Source: an uncultured Rhodopila sp. (lineage in GTDB: Bacteria; Pseudomonadota; Alphaproteobacteria; Acetobacterales; Acetobacteraceae). From it: a stretch of DNA of 64,000 nt. Below are positions 16,986-25,547 of the stretch, piece by piece. Within the stretch, counting starts at the first letter, position 1. Each line of letters starts with the position of its first letter. The notes under the pieces were generated by a model. It was not told the DNA's origin and did not search any database. It saw nothing but the letters and a program-made list of their open reading frames with translations. Where the stretch lies: contig NZ_CAIWTY010000016.1 in the NCBI RefSeq assembly GCF_903915725.1, positions 21,695-85,694 on the forward strand. The letters run 5' to 3'. The translations under genes were made by a program, and so were the position numbers.

Positions 16986-17422
16986 CAACCGCGGATGAAC
17001 GCAGATGAACGCAGATAGCAGGCGCTGCAACGAACTGTCAGAAACTATCATCGGCCGGGCGTTTGTCGTTTCCAATACTCTCGGTGCTGGTTTTCTTGAG
17101 AAGGTCTACGAGAATGCTCTCGCGCACGAGCTTCGCAAGGCCGGCCTGACGGTAAGTCAGCAGTGCAGCGTCGATGTCCGGTATGACAGTGTTGTCGTGG
17201 GCGCCTAAAGCACGGACCTGCTGGTCGAGGATGCCGTTCTGGTAGAATTGAAAGCGGTAAGGGCACTGGATCAGATTCACACCGCCCAATGCCTGAACTA
17301 CCTGAAGGCAACAGGGCTGTCGCTGTGTCTGTTGATAAACTTTGGCAACCCACGCCTCGAGATGAAGCGTTTCGCAAATGACCTGTGACGGCGCAAGGTC
17401 GATCTGCGTTCATCCGCGGTTG
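16986..17422. mobile_element. Inverted-repeat-bounded GxxExxY unit
   Basis: A 21-bp perfect inverted repeat flanks the gene: 16986-17006 (contains AACCGCGGATGAACGCAGAT) and its complement at 17402-17422. The left repeat runs into a second tandem GAACGCAGAT word, and another copy of the right end lies at 16764-16793. Terminal inverted repeats around a single small gene with duplicated ends suggest a small mobilisable cassette. No transposase is encoded and no target-site duplication was confirmed. Confidence 0.45.
17005..17388 (+). pseudogene. GxxExxY protein gene interrupted by an in-frame TAA
   Basis: The frame encodes a GxxExxY protein (PDDEXK_3-like fold). The name-giving motif appears as GAGFLEKVYENALAHELRKAG, but the frame is cut by TAA at 17206-17208 after VDVRYDSVVVGA. 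Translation beyond the stop continues the family: STDLLVEDAVLVELKAVRAL, IHTAQCLNYL and LCLLINFGNPRLEMKRFAND, ending at TGA 17386-17388 (128 codons overall). The interrupted codon is normally Tyr or similar, so one base change would restore it. The first codons (MNAD) are part of the left inverted repeat. Confidence 0.78.
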
Positions 17423-17626
17423 AAACCCTAACACGACCTGGCACTACTGATCCGGTTTCTGCCCACGGAACCTTCTGTGTAGCATTTCGGGGGGACGATG
17501 GAAAAGGGCGCCGAGGCAACAGCCTGCGCATGGTCCTGATCTCTCATTCGGTTCCAACTCGACACACGTGCATAGCGTTCCAGGTGGATAGTATCCGGAT
17601 TAATGGACGAAACGCGGAGTTCCTGG

Positions 17627-18010
17627 TCAGAGTTTCCTTGTTGGTGCCGGACGCCGACGCTTCGGCTGCAATCCACACTCCACGAAGGCGTATCCTGCTG
17701 GCGGGAGGTGATCGACGGCCTGCACAATGCGGTCGGAATTGGCGCGCAACGTCGGCCAATGGTTGGTTGACAAAACGATAAGGCCAATAGCACGAGCCTT
17801 CATGTTCTGCTGGTAGATGATGTTCTGGTCGGCCGTCACGAGTAACGAAAAACCCGCTTCGTTCGCAGCCTTCAGCAAGTCGCCGTTGGTCAATTCCTCC
17901 CAGCCCTGGTCAGCCGCGGTCCGAACCGTATGGCCCGGCAGGAGAGACGCAAGGGCACGCGGCACGTTCTGATCAAGCAGGATGAGAGGCACGGCTCGCT
18001 TCACGTTCAT
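17627..18010 (-). CDS. DUF5615 PIN-like toxin
   Basis: A 127-residue PIN-like protein of the DUF5615 family, the predicted RNase toxin of a type II toxin-antitoxin pair. The start of the fold reads PLILLDQNVPRALASLLPGH, with the first catalytic Asp in LLDQN. LLVTADQNIIYQQNM provides the next acidic residue, and GLIVLSTNHWPTL completes the core. It overlaps the 3' end of the upstream DUF433 gene by 38 bases from the ATG at 18010; a GTG at 17992 (giving a start at PLILLDQ) is an alternative, closer to typical family starts. It looks intact. Confidence 0.75.
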   Translation of the reverse strand: MNVKRAVPLILLDQNVPRALASLLPGHTVRTAADQGWEELTNGDLLKAANEAGFSLLVTADQNIIYQQNMKARAIGLIVLSTNHWPTLRANSDRIVQAVDHLPPAGYAFVECGLQPKRRRPAPTRKL

Positions 18011-18191
18011 AGAAGGCCAGGACCGTAAGCACAGTCTCAAGCGGCAGGCTGAAATTTGTCGCCAGCCAGTCCGGACCTTCCTCGCGATTGGCGATCAGGT
18101 CGTCGGGACGGACCCGCGAATGCGCGATGACAGGGGCACCCGACAACTTGCCGGGTACGATTTCAACGACAGGGCAGTCAATCCAGTTCAT
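17973..18191 (-). CDS. DUF433 antitoxin
   Basis: A 72-residue DUF433 protein, the small winged-helix-type antitoxin normally encoded just before DUF5615 toxins. Recognisable motifs are the CPVVEIVPGKLSGAPVIAHS start and the RVRPDDLIANREEG helix. GAGGAGG lies five bases before the ATG, a near-ideal ribosome binding site. It is probably autoregulated at the promoter 18234-18262, as is usual for such pairs (family knowledge). The overlap with the toxin gene implies coupled translation. Confidence 0.8.
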   Translation of the reverse strand: MNWIDCPVVEIVPGKLSGAPVIAHSRVRPDDLIANREEGPDWLATNFSLPLETVLTVLAFYEREASRASHPA

Positions 18192-18233
18192 GCCGGCCTC
18201 CTCGTGAAACGCTCCGCCAGATTGATCGACGGC

Positions 18234-18262
18234 ATTATACAGCCTGTTTGGCTCGGTGGCAT
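18234..18262 (-). promoter_or_regulatory. Promoter of the DUF433/DUF5615 operon
   Basis: On the minus strand, ATGCCA (18262-18257), a 17-base spacer and a perfect TATAAT (18239-18234). The predicted start lies near 18227, about 36 bases before the antitoxin ATG. Confidence 0.6.
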
Positions 18263-18360
18263 TCGTATCTTGCTCCTACCGCTCCCGGGAAACTGATTGA
18301 CAACCGCCCCCCGTATCCCTACCCCGCCGCCTCCCTAGCCAGACCGAGACCCAACCAAAA

Positions 18361-19287
18361 ATGTCCCGCCGCAAGCCGCGCGGCCGCCCGCTCAACGGGT
18401 GGCTGATCATCGACAAGCCTGCCGGGCTGACCAGCACCGACGTGGTCAACCGCGTCAAGCGCATCTTTGACGCCCAGAAAGCCGGCCATGGCGGCACCCT
18501 CGACCCGCTCGCCACCGGCCTGCTGCCGGTCGCCTTCGGCACCGCCACCAAGACCGTCCCCTACGTCATGGACGGCACCAAGCTCTACCACTTCACCCTG
18601 AAGTTCGGCGAAGCCCGCGACACCGACGATGCCGACGGCGCGGTTACCGAAACCAGCGATATCCGCCCCGACGACGCCACCATCGAGGCCAACCTGCCGC
18701 AGTTCCGCGGCGAGATCATGCAGGTCCCGCCCGTCTTCTCCGCCATCAAGGTCGCCGGGGAGCGTGCCTACGACATGGCCCGCGACGGCCGCCCGCCGGT
18801 GCTGGAACCTCGCCCCGCCCGGGTCGACCGCTTCGCCCTGATCGCCCGGCCGGACGCCGACACCGCGGTGTTCGAGGTCGCCTCCGGCAAGGGCGTCTAC
18901 ATGCGCAGCCTCGCCCGCGACCTGGCGAAAGCCTGCGGCACCGTTGGCCACATCGCAGCACTTCGGCGCCTGCGCGTCGGCCCGTTCCTGGAGCAGCACG
19001 CAATACCGCTGGACAAACTGCGCGAACCGGACGATGAAGCGCCGGCTTCCCCGGACCTGCTGCTTCCGGTCGCGACCGCGCTGGCCGACATCCCGGCGCT
19101 GGCCCTGACGGAACAGGAGGCCGCCGCGTTGCATCAAGGCCAGGCCATCAGCCTGATCACCCTGATGGGCCGGATTCCGGACCATGCCAATCCCGATGGC
19201 GGATTGGCACGGGCCATGGCGGGGGGCCGCGTGATCGGGCTGTGCCGTCTCGAAGACGGCATGCTGAAGCCCGAACGGGTTCTCTGA
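18361..19287 (+). CDS. truB: tRNA pseudouridine(55) synthase TruB
   Basis: Makes pseudouridine 55 in the T-loop of tRNAs. The 308-residue length is normal. The catalytic motif GGTLDPLATGLLP contains the nucleophilic Asp (D48), preceded by the diagnostic GWLIIDKPAGLTSTD. A C-terminal PUA-like domain follows from about residue 240. It is the first gene of the truB-rpsO-pnp cluster, 42 bases before rpsO. A TTGACA at 18297-18302 with a weak TACCCC 17 bases on may be its promoter. No good ribosome binding site precedes the ATG. Confidence 0.96.
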   Translation: MSRRKPRGRPLNGWLIIDKPAGLTSTDVVNRVKRIFDAQKAGHGGTLDPLATGLLPVAFGTATKTVPYVMDGTKLYHFTLKFGEARDTDDADGAVTETSDIRPDDATIEANLPQFRGEIMQVPPVFSAIKVAGERAYDMARDGRPPVLEPRPARVDRFALIARPDADTAVFEVASGKGVYMRSLARDLAKACGTVGHIAALRRLRVGPFLEQHAIPLDKLREPDDEAPASPDLLLPVATALADIPALALTEQEAAALHQGQAISLITLMGRIPDHANPDGGLARAMAGGRVIGLCRLEDGMLKPERVL

Positions 19288-19329
19288 ACCCCGCACGCGT
19301 CCGTACCAACCCCATGCAGGAGAACCCTG

Positions 19330-19599
19330 ATGTCGATAACGGCGGAGCGTCGTACGACGCTCATTGGTGAATACAAGACGGGTGCGGCCGATACCGGCAG
19401 CCCCGAGGTCCAGGTGGCCCTGCTCTCCGAGCGGATCGTCAACCTGACCGAGCACCTCAAGACCCACGCGAAGGACTTCCACTCGCGCCGCGGCCTTCTG
19501 ATGCTGGTCGGCCGGCGGCGCCGGCTGCTGGACTATCTGAAAAAGAAGGATCAGGCCCGCTACCAGACCCTGATCGGCCGCCTGTCGCTGCGGCGGTAG
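19330..19599 (+). CDS. rpsO: 30S ribosomal protein S15
   Basis: The 89-residue small-subunit protein that binds 16S rRNA helices h20-h22 during assembly. The signatures [36 protein letters not shown] and a C-terminal [13 protein letters not shown] are all present. An AGGAG ribosome binding site lies at about 19319-19323, seven bases before the ATG. S15 commonly autoregulates its own mRNA in bacteria; no specific leader structure was resolved here. Located between truB and pnp, as in most proteobacteria. Confidence 0.98.
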   Translation: MSITAERRTTLIGEYKTGAADTGSPEVQVALLSERIVNLTEHLKTHAKDFHSRRGLLMLVGRRRRLLDYLKKKDQARYQTLIGRLSLRR

Positions 19600-19600
19600 C

Positions 19601-19711
19601 GTCGTCATGGCGGGCGCACCCCTCCCTCGCGTGCTCGGTCGCCCGCCATCCACGCCTTGCGGGCGAGGGGACGAGGAAGGCGTGGATGCCGACCTTCGTC
19701 GGCATGACGGG
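19601..19711. repeat. MITE-like repeat copy A, between rpsO and pnp
   Basis: A partial copy of the dispersed noncoding repeat. Read on the minus strand it gives CCCGTCATGCCGAC then GGTCGGCATCCACGCC, then CAAGGCGTGGATGGCGGGC, matching the right half of the copy at 63816-64000. It contains a hairpin ATGCCGAC-CTTC-GTCGGCAT at 19686-19705 and a second, longer foldback of GGCGGGCG / CGCCCGCC. It begins two bases after the rpsO stop and could affect rpsO-pnp read-through or processing. Confidence 0.65.
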
Positions 19712-20027
19712 ATAAAATGCTTCCCACAGCCGGCTTTCATCACTATTTCCAACCGGCTGACTGAACGGTACACCTGAACGGGGGCAGGTTGGTCTCCCGC
19801 AACACCGCGACACGCGGTGGACACAACGATCGCCGAACCGGCACGCCCCGAACAGGCGCGGGACCAGCGACGGCGTTTCCGGCCACATGGCCGCGGCTGC
19901 GACCCCCCAAACGGCGCGCAGGCGCGCTCCGTGTTACCCGAGACGCCGCCACCCCGCCTACCGCGAGGGACGGCACCGGAGAGCTGTCTTGTCGTCCGCC
20001 GATGCCGCGCATCCATAGGACGACTGA
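19712..20027. other. pnp 5' leader region, no gene
   Basis: The rest of the 428-base rpsO-pnp spacer. No convincing ORF was found. There are short GC-rich inverted repeats (for example AGCCGGC/GCCGGCT-like segments around 19731 and 19755), but no perfect promoter. In enterobacteria this spacer carries an RNase III hairpin used in pnp autoregulation; an equivalent here is possible but not shown. Confidence 0.4.
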
Positions 20028-22277
20028 ATGTTCAATTACTTCCGCAAGGAACTCGACTGGGGCGGCCGCAAGCTGGTCCTGGAAACCGGCAAGATCGCCC
20101 GCCAGGCCGACGGCGCCGTTATGATCTCCTACGGGGAGACCATCATCCTGTGCACCGCCGTCGGGGTGAAGTCCGCCAAGCCGGGCCAGGATTTCTTCCC
20201 GCTGACCGTCAACTACCAGGAAAAGGCGTTCGCCGCCGGCAAGATCCCCGGCGGATTCTTCAAGCGCGAAGGCCGTCCGAGCGAGGCCGAGGTGCTGAAA
20301 AGCCGCCTGATCGATCGGCCGATCCGCCCGCTGTTCCCGGAAGGCTTCGTCAACGAGGTCCAGCTCGTCGCCACCGTGCTGAGCTACGATAACGAGAACG
20401 ACCCCGACATCGTCGCCATCATCGGCTGCTCCGCCGCGCTGACCCTGTCCGGCATCCCGTTCTTCGGGCCGATCGCCGCCGCGCGTATCGGGTATAAGAA
20501 CGGCGAATACATCCTCAACCCGACTTTCGAGCAGATGAAGACCAGCGAACTCGAACTGGTCCTCGCCGGCACCGCCGAAGGCGTGCTGATGGTCGAGTCC
20601 GAAGCGCAGGAGCTGTCTGAAGAGGTCATGCTCGGCGCCGTGACCTTCGGCCACGCCGCATTCCAGCCGGTGATCAACGCGATCATCGAACTGGCCGAAC
20701 ACGCCGCCAAGGAACCCTGGCCGCTGCCGGAGAAGTCCGAGGAGGAAAAGGCTCTTGCCGCCCGCGTCGATGCGCTCGGCCGCGCCCACATCGCCGAAGC
20801 CTATCAGGAGAAGGTCAAGCAGGCCCGCCACGACAAGGTCAGCGCCGCCAAGAAGGCCACCGCCGCCGCGCTGGCGGCAGAGGGCCTCGACCCGGAGAAG
20901 GCCAAGGGCATTATCCACGACCTCGAAGCCACGGTCGTCCGCGACGCCATCCTGGAGACCGGCGTCCGCATCGACGGCCGCGACACCCGCACCGTCCGCC
21001 CGATCATCGCCGAAGTCGGCATCCTGCCGCGGGCGCATGGTTCGGCTCTGTTCACCCGCGGCGAGACGCAGGCGTTCTGCGTCGCCACCTTGGGCACCGG
21101 GCAGGATGAGCAGGTCGTCGACTCGCTGCTCGGCGAGTACCGCGAGCGGTTCATGCTGCACTACAACTTCCCTCCCTACTCCGTCGGCGAAGCCGGCCGC
21201 ATGGGCTCGCCCGGCCGCCGCGAAGTCGGTCACGGCAAGCTGGCCTGGCGCGCCGTCCATCCGCTGCTGCCGGAGAAGGACAAATTCCCGTACACCCTTC
21301 GCGTGGTGTCGGAGATCACCGAGTCCAACGGTTCGTCCTCGATGGCGACGGTTTGCGGCACCTCGCTGGCGCTGATGGATGCCGGCGTGCCGCTGAAGCG
21401 GCCGGTAGCGGGCATCGCCATGGGCCTGATCAAGGAAGACAAGGGCTTCGCCGTGCTGTCCGACATCCTCGGCGACGAGGATCACCTCGGCGACATGGAC
21501 TTCAAGGTTGCCGGCACGGAAGTGGGCGTCACCAGCCTGCAGATGGACATCAAGATCACCTCCATCACCTTCGACATCATGAAGATCGCGCTGGATCAGG
21601 CGAAGGACGGGCGGCTGCACATCCTGGGTGAGATGGCCAAGGCGTTGACCAACGCCCGCGGCGACGTCGCCACGACGGCACCGCGCATCACCATCATCAG
21701 CGTGCCGAAGGAGAAGATCCGCGAGATCATCGGCACCGGCGGCAAGGTGATCCGCGAGATCGTCGAGCAGACCAAGTGCAAGATCGACATCGACGATGAC
21801 GGCACGATCAAGATCGCCGCGACGGATACCGAGCAGGCGCAGCGCGCCATCGACTGGATCCGCGGCATCGTGGCGGAGCCGGAAATCGGCGTGATCTATA
21901 TCGGCAAGGTGGTGAAGACCGCTGATTTCGGCGCCTTCGTCAACTTCCTCGGGTCGAAGGACGGGTTGGTCCATATCAGCGAACTCGCCCAGGGGCGCGT
22001 CAACAAGACCACCGACGTGGTCAACAACGGCGACACGGTGAAGGTGAAGGTCATCGGCTTCGATGAGCGCGGCAAGGTGAAATTGTCGATGCGGGTCGTC
22101 GATCAGGCGACCGGCGCCGACATCACCGAGCAGGTCGGCGCCCGGCCGCCGCGGGGCGAACGGCCGGAACGGGAAGAGCGTGGCGACCGCGGCGACCGCG
22201 GCCGCGACCGTCCCCGCCGCGACCGCGACAGCGCTCCGGCCTTCGAAGGCTCCGAGCAGCCGCCGATCGGCGACTAA
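20028..22277 (+). CDS. pnp: Polyribonucleotide nucleotidyltransferase (PNPase)
   Basis: A 749-residue phosphorolytic 3'-5' exoribonuclease, a core component of RNA decay. Two RNase PH domains (about 10-230 and 325-540) surround an all-alpha linker; [16 protein letters not shown] and the catalytic region [13 protein letters not shown] with [19 protein letters not shown] are intact. The KH domain ([15 protein letters not shown], from about 555) and the S1 domain ([20 protein letters not shown], from about 620) follow. The C-terminal tail is unusually rich in Arg, Asp, Glu and Gly ([14 protein letters not shown]), typical of alphaproteobacterial PNPases and possibly used for RNA or RNase E contact. 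Confidence 0.97.
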   Translation: MFNYFRKELDWGGRKLVLETGKIARQADGAVMISYGETIILCTAVGVKSAKPGQDFFPLTVNYQEKAFAAGKIPGGFFKREGRPSEAEVLKSRLIDRPIRPLFPEGFVNEVQLVATVLSYDNENDPDIVAIIGCSAALTLSGIPFFGPIAAARIGYKNGEYILNPTFEQMKTSELELVLAGTAEGVLMVESEAQELSEEVMLGAVTFGHAAFQPVINAIIELAEHAAKEPWPLPEKSEEEKALAARVDALGRAHIAEAYQEKVKQARHDKVSAAKKATAAALAAEGLDPEKAKGIIHDLEATVVRDAILETGVRIDGRDTRTVRPIIAEVGILPRAHGSALFTRGETQAFCVATLGTGQDEQVVDSLLGEYRERFMLHYNFPPYSVGEAGRMGSPGRREVGHGKLAWRAVHPLLPEKDKFPYTLRVVSEITESNGSSSMATVCGTSLALMDAGVPLKRPVAGIAMGLIKEDKGFAVLSDILGDEDHLGDMDFKVAGTEVGVTSLQMDIKITSITFDIMKIALDQAKDGRLHILGEMAKALTNARGDVATTAPRITIISVPKEKIREIIGTGGKVIREIVEQTKCKIDIDDDGTIKIAATDTEQAQRAIDWIRGIVAEPEIGVIYIGKVVKTADFGAFVNFLGSKDGLVHISELAQGRVNKTTDVVNNGDTVKVKVIGFDERGKVKLSMRVVDQATGADITEQVGARPPRGERPEREERGDRGDRGRDRPRRDRDSAPAFEGSEQPPIGD

Positions 22278-22283
22278 CCGAAC

Positions 22284-22484
22284 ATGGGCGGCGCCTGGAA
22301 AGATCTCTGGGCGTCGCTCAAATCGGTTGTTGCGGCGACCGCCGCGGGCGTTGCTTTCGTGCTTGCCTTGCTCGGGTCCATATGGGAACCGGGCGGCAAG
22401 GTTCAGATCGGCTTGATCTCGATTGCGGTTATTGGCTTTGCCGTCATCACGGCCCTGGTCTACGGCCATCAGGATGACCATTGA
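22284..22484 (+). CDS. Small two-helix membrane protein
   Basis: A 66-residue hypothetical protein with two hydrophobic helices (about residues 15-31, VVAATAAGVAFVLALLG, and 40-59, VQIGLISIAVIGFAVITALV). It begins six bases after pnp. Its stop codon overlaps the start of the next gene by 11 bases, so the three small genes to 23287 look like one coupled unit. No ribosome binding site is obvious, which lowers confidence in the exact start. No family recognised. Confidence 0.55.
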   Translation: MGGAWKDLWASLKSVVAATAAGVAFVLALLGSIWEPGGKVQIGLISIAVIGFAVITALVYGHQDDH

Positions 22485-22869
22485 CGCCCGGCGAATTGCC
22501 CGGGCCGATCCGCCGAAGGCGGTCTACGTTCATGTACCGCAAGCGAGGGACGGCGAGGAGGACCAACCGGTCACGCTCATTATGGGCCGCTCGCGCCAGT
22601 TCGGCGTTAACATTTTCGTCACAGTCTACTATGAGGAGGGGCTTGGGGCGGGAAGCGACGAAATATTGGAGCGCGCGATCGGTATTGGACGAGTGGTGAA
22701 CATTCAGGAAAACGGCCTGATACAGGTGCGCGTGTTACGCGAGGTATCAAACCAGTCTGGTTTGTGGCAGCGTATACGAAGTTGCGAGCGGGCGATCCTG
22801 TCCCATGTCGTGATCAAGCCGTCGGTCGATTTTACCTCGGTGGGGATAGAGGTTCGGTTCAATGAGTGA
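22474..22869 (+). CDS. Hypothetical protein in an overlapping three-gene unit
   Basis: A 131-residue soluble protein of unknown function. It has alternating strand-like segments (KAVYVHVPQA, NIFVTVYYEEGL, GIGRVVNIQENGLIQVRVL), suggesting a beta-rich fold with a small barrel at the centre. It overlaps the upstream membrane gene by 11 bases and the downstream gene by 8. The ATG at 22474 was chosen over the open frame to 22423 because it fits the overlap and drops a low-complexity N-terminus. No catalytic motif or family recognised. Confidence 0.6.
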   Translation: MTIDARRIARADPPKAVYVHVPQARDGEEDQPVTLIMGRSRQFGVNIFVTVYYEEGLGAGSDEILERAIGIGRVVNIQENGLIQVRVLREVSNQSGLWQRIRSCERAILSHVVIKPSVDFTSVGIEVRFNE

Positions 22870-23287
22870 GATCAAAGCGGACACAAGGCTGGCGAAAGTC
22901 GTCCATGTAGCTGATTCCGGTTTCGCTCCCGGTCCGGTTGAGGTCGTTATCAACCGCGGCATTCTCGAAGGCGTCAATCCGGGGGATAGGTTCCTTGTGT
23001 TCGGCATCGGACCTCACATTTTCGAGCCGGATACAGGTGAGGATCTGGGAAAGCTGGAACTCGTGCGCGGCCAGGGAGAGGTTGTGCATGTCCAGGAGCA
23101 TCTTGCGACGATCCGCACGCTCGAACGCCGCCGGACCCGGCCGGCAAAACGCATCATCCGCGAAACTGCGCGGCCGTGGTGGAACAATCCCAATGCCCCG
23201 TCCAACGTGATCGAGGAAGAACTGTCTCCTGAAATCGAAGTGCCTTTTGAGTCCGTGCAACTTGGCGATTTCGCCAAACCGATCTGA
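22862..23287 (+). CDS. Hypothetical protein with a FlgT-C-like beta module
   Basis: A 141-residue soluble protein. The first 80 residues resemble the C-terminal beta module of the flagellar protein FlgT and related small barrels: VEVVINRGILEGVNPGDRFL, then EPDTGEDLGKLELVRGQGEV. The second half is charged and Pro-rich (RRTRPAKRIIRETARPWW) without a domain I can name. There is no signal peptide, so a flagellar role is not implied. It starts inside the preceding gene and ends six bases before the flavoprotein at 23294. Confidence 0.6.
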   Translation: MSEIKADTRLAKVVHVADSGFAPGPVEVVINRGILEGVNPGDRFLVFGIGPHIFEPDTGEDLGKLELVRGQGEVVHVQEHLATIRTLERRRTRPAKRIIRETARPWWNNPNAPSNVIEEELSPEIEVPFESVQLGDFAKPI

Positions 23288-23293
23288 AGTATC

Positions 23294-24706
23294 ATGAGAG
23301 CAATCAACGCAATACGCATGGGTGGAGTGGACGTCCTGCCGCTGGTGGAAGGCGGCAAGGGGGTTTCCATCTCCAACGGCCTGTCCGCCGGTCACTGGGC
23401 TCTCGCCGGTGGCGTCGGCACGTTCAGTGCCGTCAACGCCGACAGCTTCGATTCCGATGGCCGCCGCATCCCTCAGCTCTATCACGGCCGTACGCGGCGC
23501 GAGCGGCATGAGGAGATGATCAACTACGCCATCCAGGGCGCCCTGGCGCAGGCCCGCCGCGCCTGGGACGTGACCGGAGGCCGCGGCCGCATCCACACCA
23601 ATATCCTGTGGGAAGGCGGCGGGGCGGAACGCATCATGCATGAGGTGCTGGAGCAGGCCAAAGGCCTGATCCATGGCGTCACCTGCGGCGCTGGCATGCC
23701 CTATCGCCTGGCCGAGATCGCAGCCAAATTCAACGTGCATTACTATCCGATCATCTCCTCGGCGCGGGCGTTCAACGCGCTGTGGAAGCGGGCTTACTCC
23801 AAGACCGCGGAGTTGCTGGGCGGCGTGGTCTACGAAGACCCCTGGCTGGCCGGGGGCCATAACGGCCTGAGCAATGTCGAGGACCCGACCAGGCCGGAGG
23901 ACCCGTTGCCGCGTGTGGCCGCTCTGCGCAAGGTGATGAACGGCTTCGGCCTGAAGCAAACGCCGATCATCATGGCCGGCGGCGTGTGGTGTCTGGATGA
24001 GTGGGAGCACTGGATCGACAACCCCGAACTCGCGCCGGTTGCGTTCCAGTTCGGCACCCGCCCGCTGCTGACCAAGGAAAGCCCCATCGGCGACGCCTGG
24101 AAGCAGCGGCTGCTGACGTTGAAGGAGGGCGATGTCTTCCTGAACAAGTTCTCGCCGACGGGGTTCTATTCCAGCGCGGTGAACAACCGGTTCATCGGAG
24201 AACTGCGGGAGCGGAACGAGCGTCAGGTGGCGTTCACCACCGAAGCTATCGGCGAGCATGTCGCCGAATATGGCGTCGGCCCGCGCAAGCGGATCGTCTA
24301 CCTGACCAACCCGGACCTCGGCCGCGCCTTCGGCTGGGAGAAGCAGGGTTTCACCGAGGCGCTGCGTACACCTGACTCGACGCTGATCTTCGTCACGCCG
24401 GAGAAGGCGCAGGAGATCCTGCTGGACCAGTCCGGTTGCATGGGTTGCCTGAGTTCCTGCCGCTTTTCCAACTGGGCGCAGCAGGAGCCTGATTACAACA
24501 ACGGCAAGCGGGCAGATCCACGCAGCTTCTGCATCCAGAAGACGCTGCAGGACATCGCGCATGACAGCGACAAGCCGGAGGCGGTGGAGAACAACCTGAT
24601 GTTCAGCGGGCATAATGCGTACCGCTTCGCCAAGGACCCGTTCTACTCGAACGGCTTCATCCCGACGGTGAAGCAGTTGATGGAGCGGCTTCTCACCGGG
24701 AGGTAG
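23294..24706 (+). CDS. Nitronate monooxygenase-type flavoprotein with C-terminal Cys cluster
   Basis: A 470-residue TIM-barrel flavoprotein of the 2-nitropropane dioxygenase/nitronate monooxygenase superfamily. Recognisable parts are GGVGTFSAVNADSF near the N-terminus, HGVTCGAGMPYRLAEIAAKF, YYPIISSARAFNALWKRA and a phosphate-binding IIMAGGVW plus APVAFQFGTRPLL. It is longer than classical NMOs because of a C-terminal extension with a cysteine cluster (GCMGCLSSCRF and later SFCIQK), which could bind a metal or Fe-S centre (inference). The substrate may be a nitronate or an unrelated enoyl compound. It starts six bases after the gene at 22862. Confidence 0.8.
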   Translation: MRAINAIRMGGVDVLPLVEGGKGVSISNGLSAGHWALAGGVGTFSAVNADSFDSDGRRIPQLYHGRTRRERHEEMINYAIQGALAQARRAWDVTGGRGRIHTNILWEGGGAERIMHEVLEQAKGLIHGVTCGAGMPYRLAEIAAKFNVHYYPIISSARAFNALWKRAYSKTAELLGGVVYEDPWLAGGHNGLSNVEDPTRPEDPLPRVAALRKVMNGFGLKQTPIIMAGGVWCLDEWEHWIDNPELAPVAFQFGTRPLLTKESPIGDAWKQRLLTLKEGDVFLNKFSPTGFYSSAVNNRFIGELRERNERQVAFTTEAIGEHVAEYGVGPRKRIVYLTNPDLGRAFGWEKQGFTEALRTPDSTLIFVTPEKAQEILLDQSGCMGCLSSCRFSNWAQQEPDYNNGKRADPRSFCIQKTLQDIAHDSDKPEAVENNLMFSGHNAYRFAKDPFYSNGFIPTVKQLMERLLTGR

Positions 24707-24778
24707 GATGACCATCGCGCGTCACGCCCGTTTCGCGTACCAACCCGGCGAGCGCCCGGTCGCTCGCAGGATGTTGCG

Positions 24779-25366
24779 ATGACGGTTGCCGCGCGCCGGA
24801 TTGATACCGGGGTCTGGAGCCAGAGCCAGTTCCTGACCTGGGCCGAAGCGCAGCCGGAGGGCGCCCGATTCGAATTCGATGGAGTCCGCCCGGTCGCGAT
24901 GGCGCCGTCCACCGTCGGCCATAACCGCGTCGGCCGCAACATCCGCGAGGCGATCCGGCCCCGCTTGCCCGGCGGCACGCCGTGCGACACGTACGGGCCG
25001 CAGGATGCGATCGAAACTGTCGGTGGCGCTCTGCGGGAGCCGGACGCCTTTATCGCGTGTTCCTCGCCGCATCGGGACGCGGTCGCCGTCCCGGCGCCGA
25101 TCGTGGTGTTCGAGGTGGTGTCCCCGGGGCGCGACAACCGGCGCCGGGATGAGGAAGATAAGGTCGATGAATACGAGTCGGTCCCGTCGATCTTGCGCTA
25201 CGTGATCGTCGAGTCAGAGAGCAGATCCTTCCGCGTGTTCCGGCGCGAGCCCGGGGAACGCGCGTGGCAACGAGATCCCCCGAATACCATCGGCCCCATC
25301 CAGCTGCCGGAGTTCGGCATCGATCTTGCGCTCGATGAGGTCTACGCCGGGATCGCGTTCGACTGA
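24779..25366 (+). CDS. Uma2 family (DUF820) putative endonuclease
   Basis: A 195-residue Uma2 protein, a PD-(D/E)xK-fold family widespread in high-GC bacteria and cyanobacteria with no settled function. The family start SQSQFLTWAEAQPEGARFEFDGVRP is followed by the active-site elements LREPDAFIAC (Asp) and IVVFEVVSPGRDNRRRDEEDK (Glu...Lys), then VDEYESVPSILRYVIVE. Catalytic residues look intact. It stands alone, with no helicase, methylase or antitoxin next to it. Confidence 0.8.
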   Translation: MTVAARRIDTGVWSQSQFLTWAEAQPEGARFEFDGVRPVAMAPSTVGHNRVGRNIREAIRPRLPGGTPCDTYGPQDAIETVGGALREPDAFIACSSPHRDAVAVPAPIVVFEVVSPGRDNRRRDEEDKVDEYESVPSILRYVIVESESRSFRVFRREPGERAWQRDPPNTIGPIQLPEFGIDLALDEVYAGIAFD

Positions 25367-25547
25367 GGCGGAAGCGATTGGATCGCGCGGGTAGCCGCTG
25401 GAGGTTGACCGGGATGGATTTATCGTGCGCTTGCCGGATCGTTTATTCACCGATATATCCATGCCGTGCAACGGGAGATCGTCACGCCCCCACGCTCGCG
25501 AAGTCCGACAATCCCGGAAACCCGCCGCCGGAAAAGATCCCAGCATC

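Noticed and set aside
16986..17020. Tandem GATGAACGCA words considered as a CRISPR or VNTR
   Set aside because: Only two to three short units, part of the inverted repeat at the start of the GxxExxY gene.
19743..22481. A 912-codon leftward open frame opposite pnp
   Set aside because: Composition is Asp/Gly/Arg/His-rich without any domain, and it is exactly antisense to a clear PNPase; typical of high-GC shadow frames.
22862..23287. The FlgT-C-like protein considered as a flagellar gene
   Set aside because: No signal peptide and no other flagellar gene in the window; only the module resembles FlgT.
22859..24715. A 618-codon leftward open frame opposite the nitronate monooxygenase-like gene
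   Set aside because: The sense strand carries clear flavoprotein motifs; the antisense frame has none.
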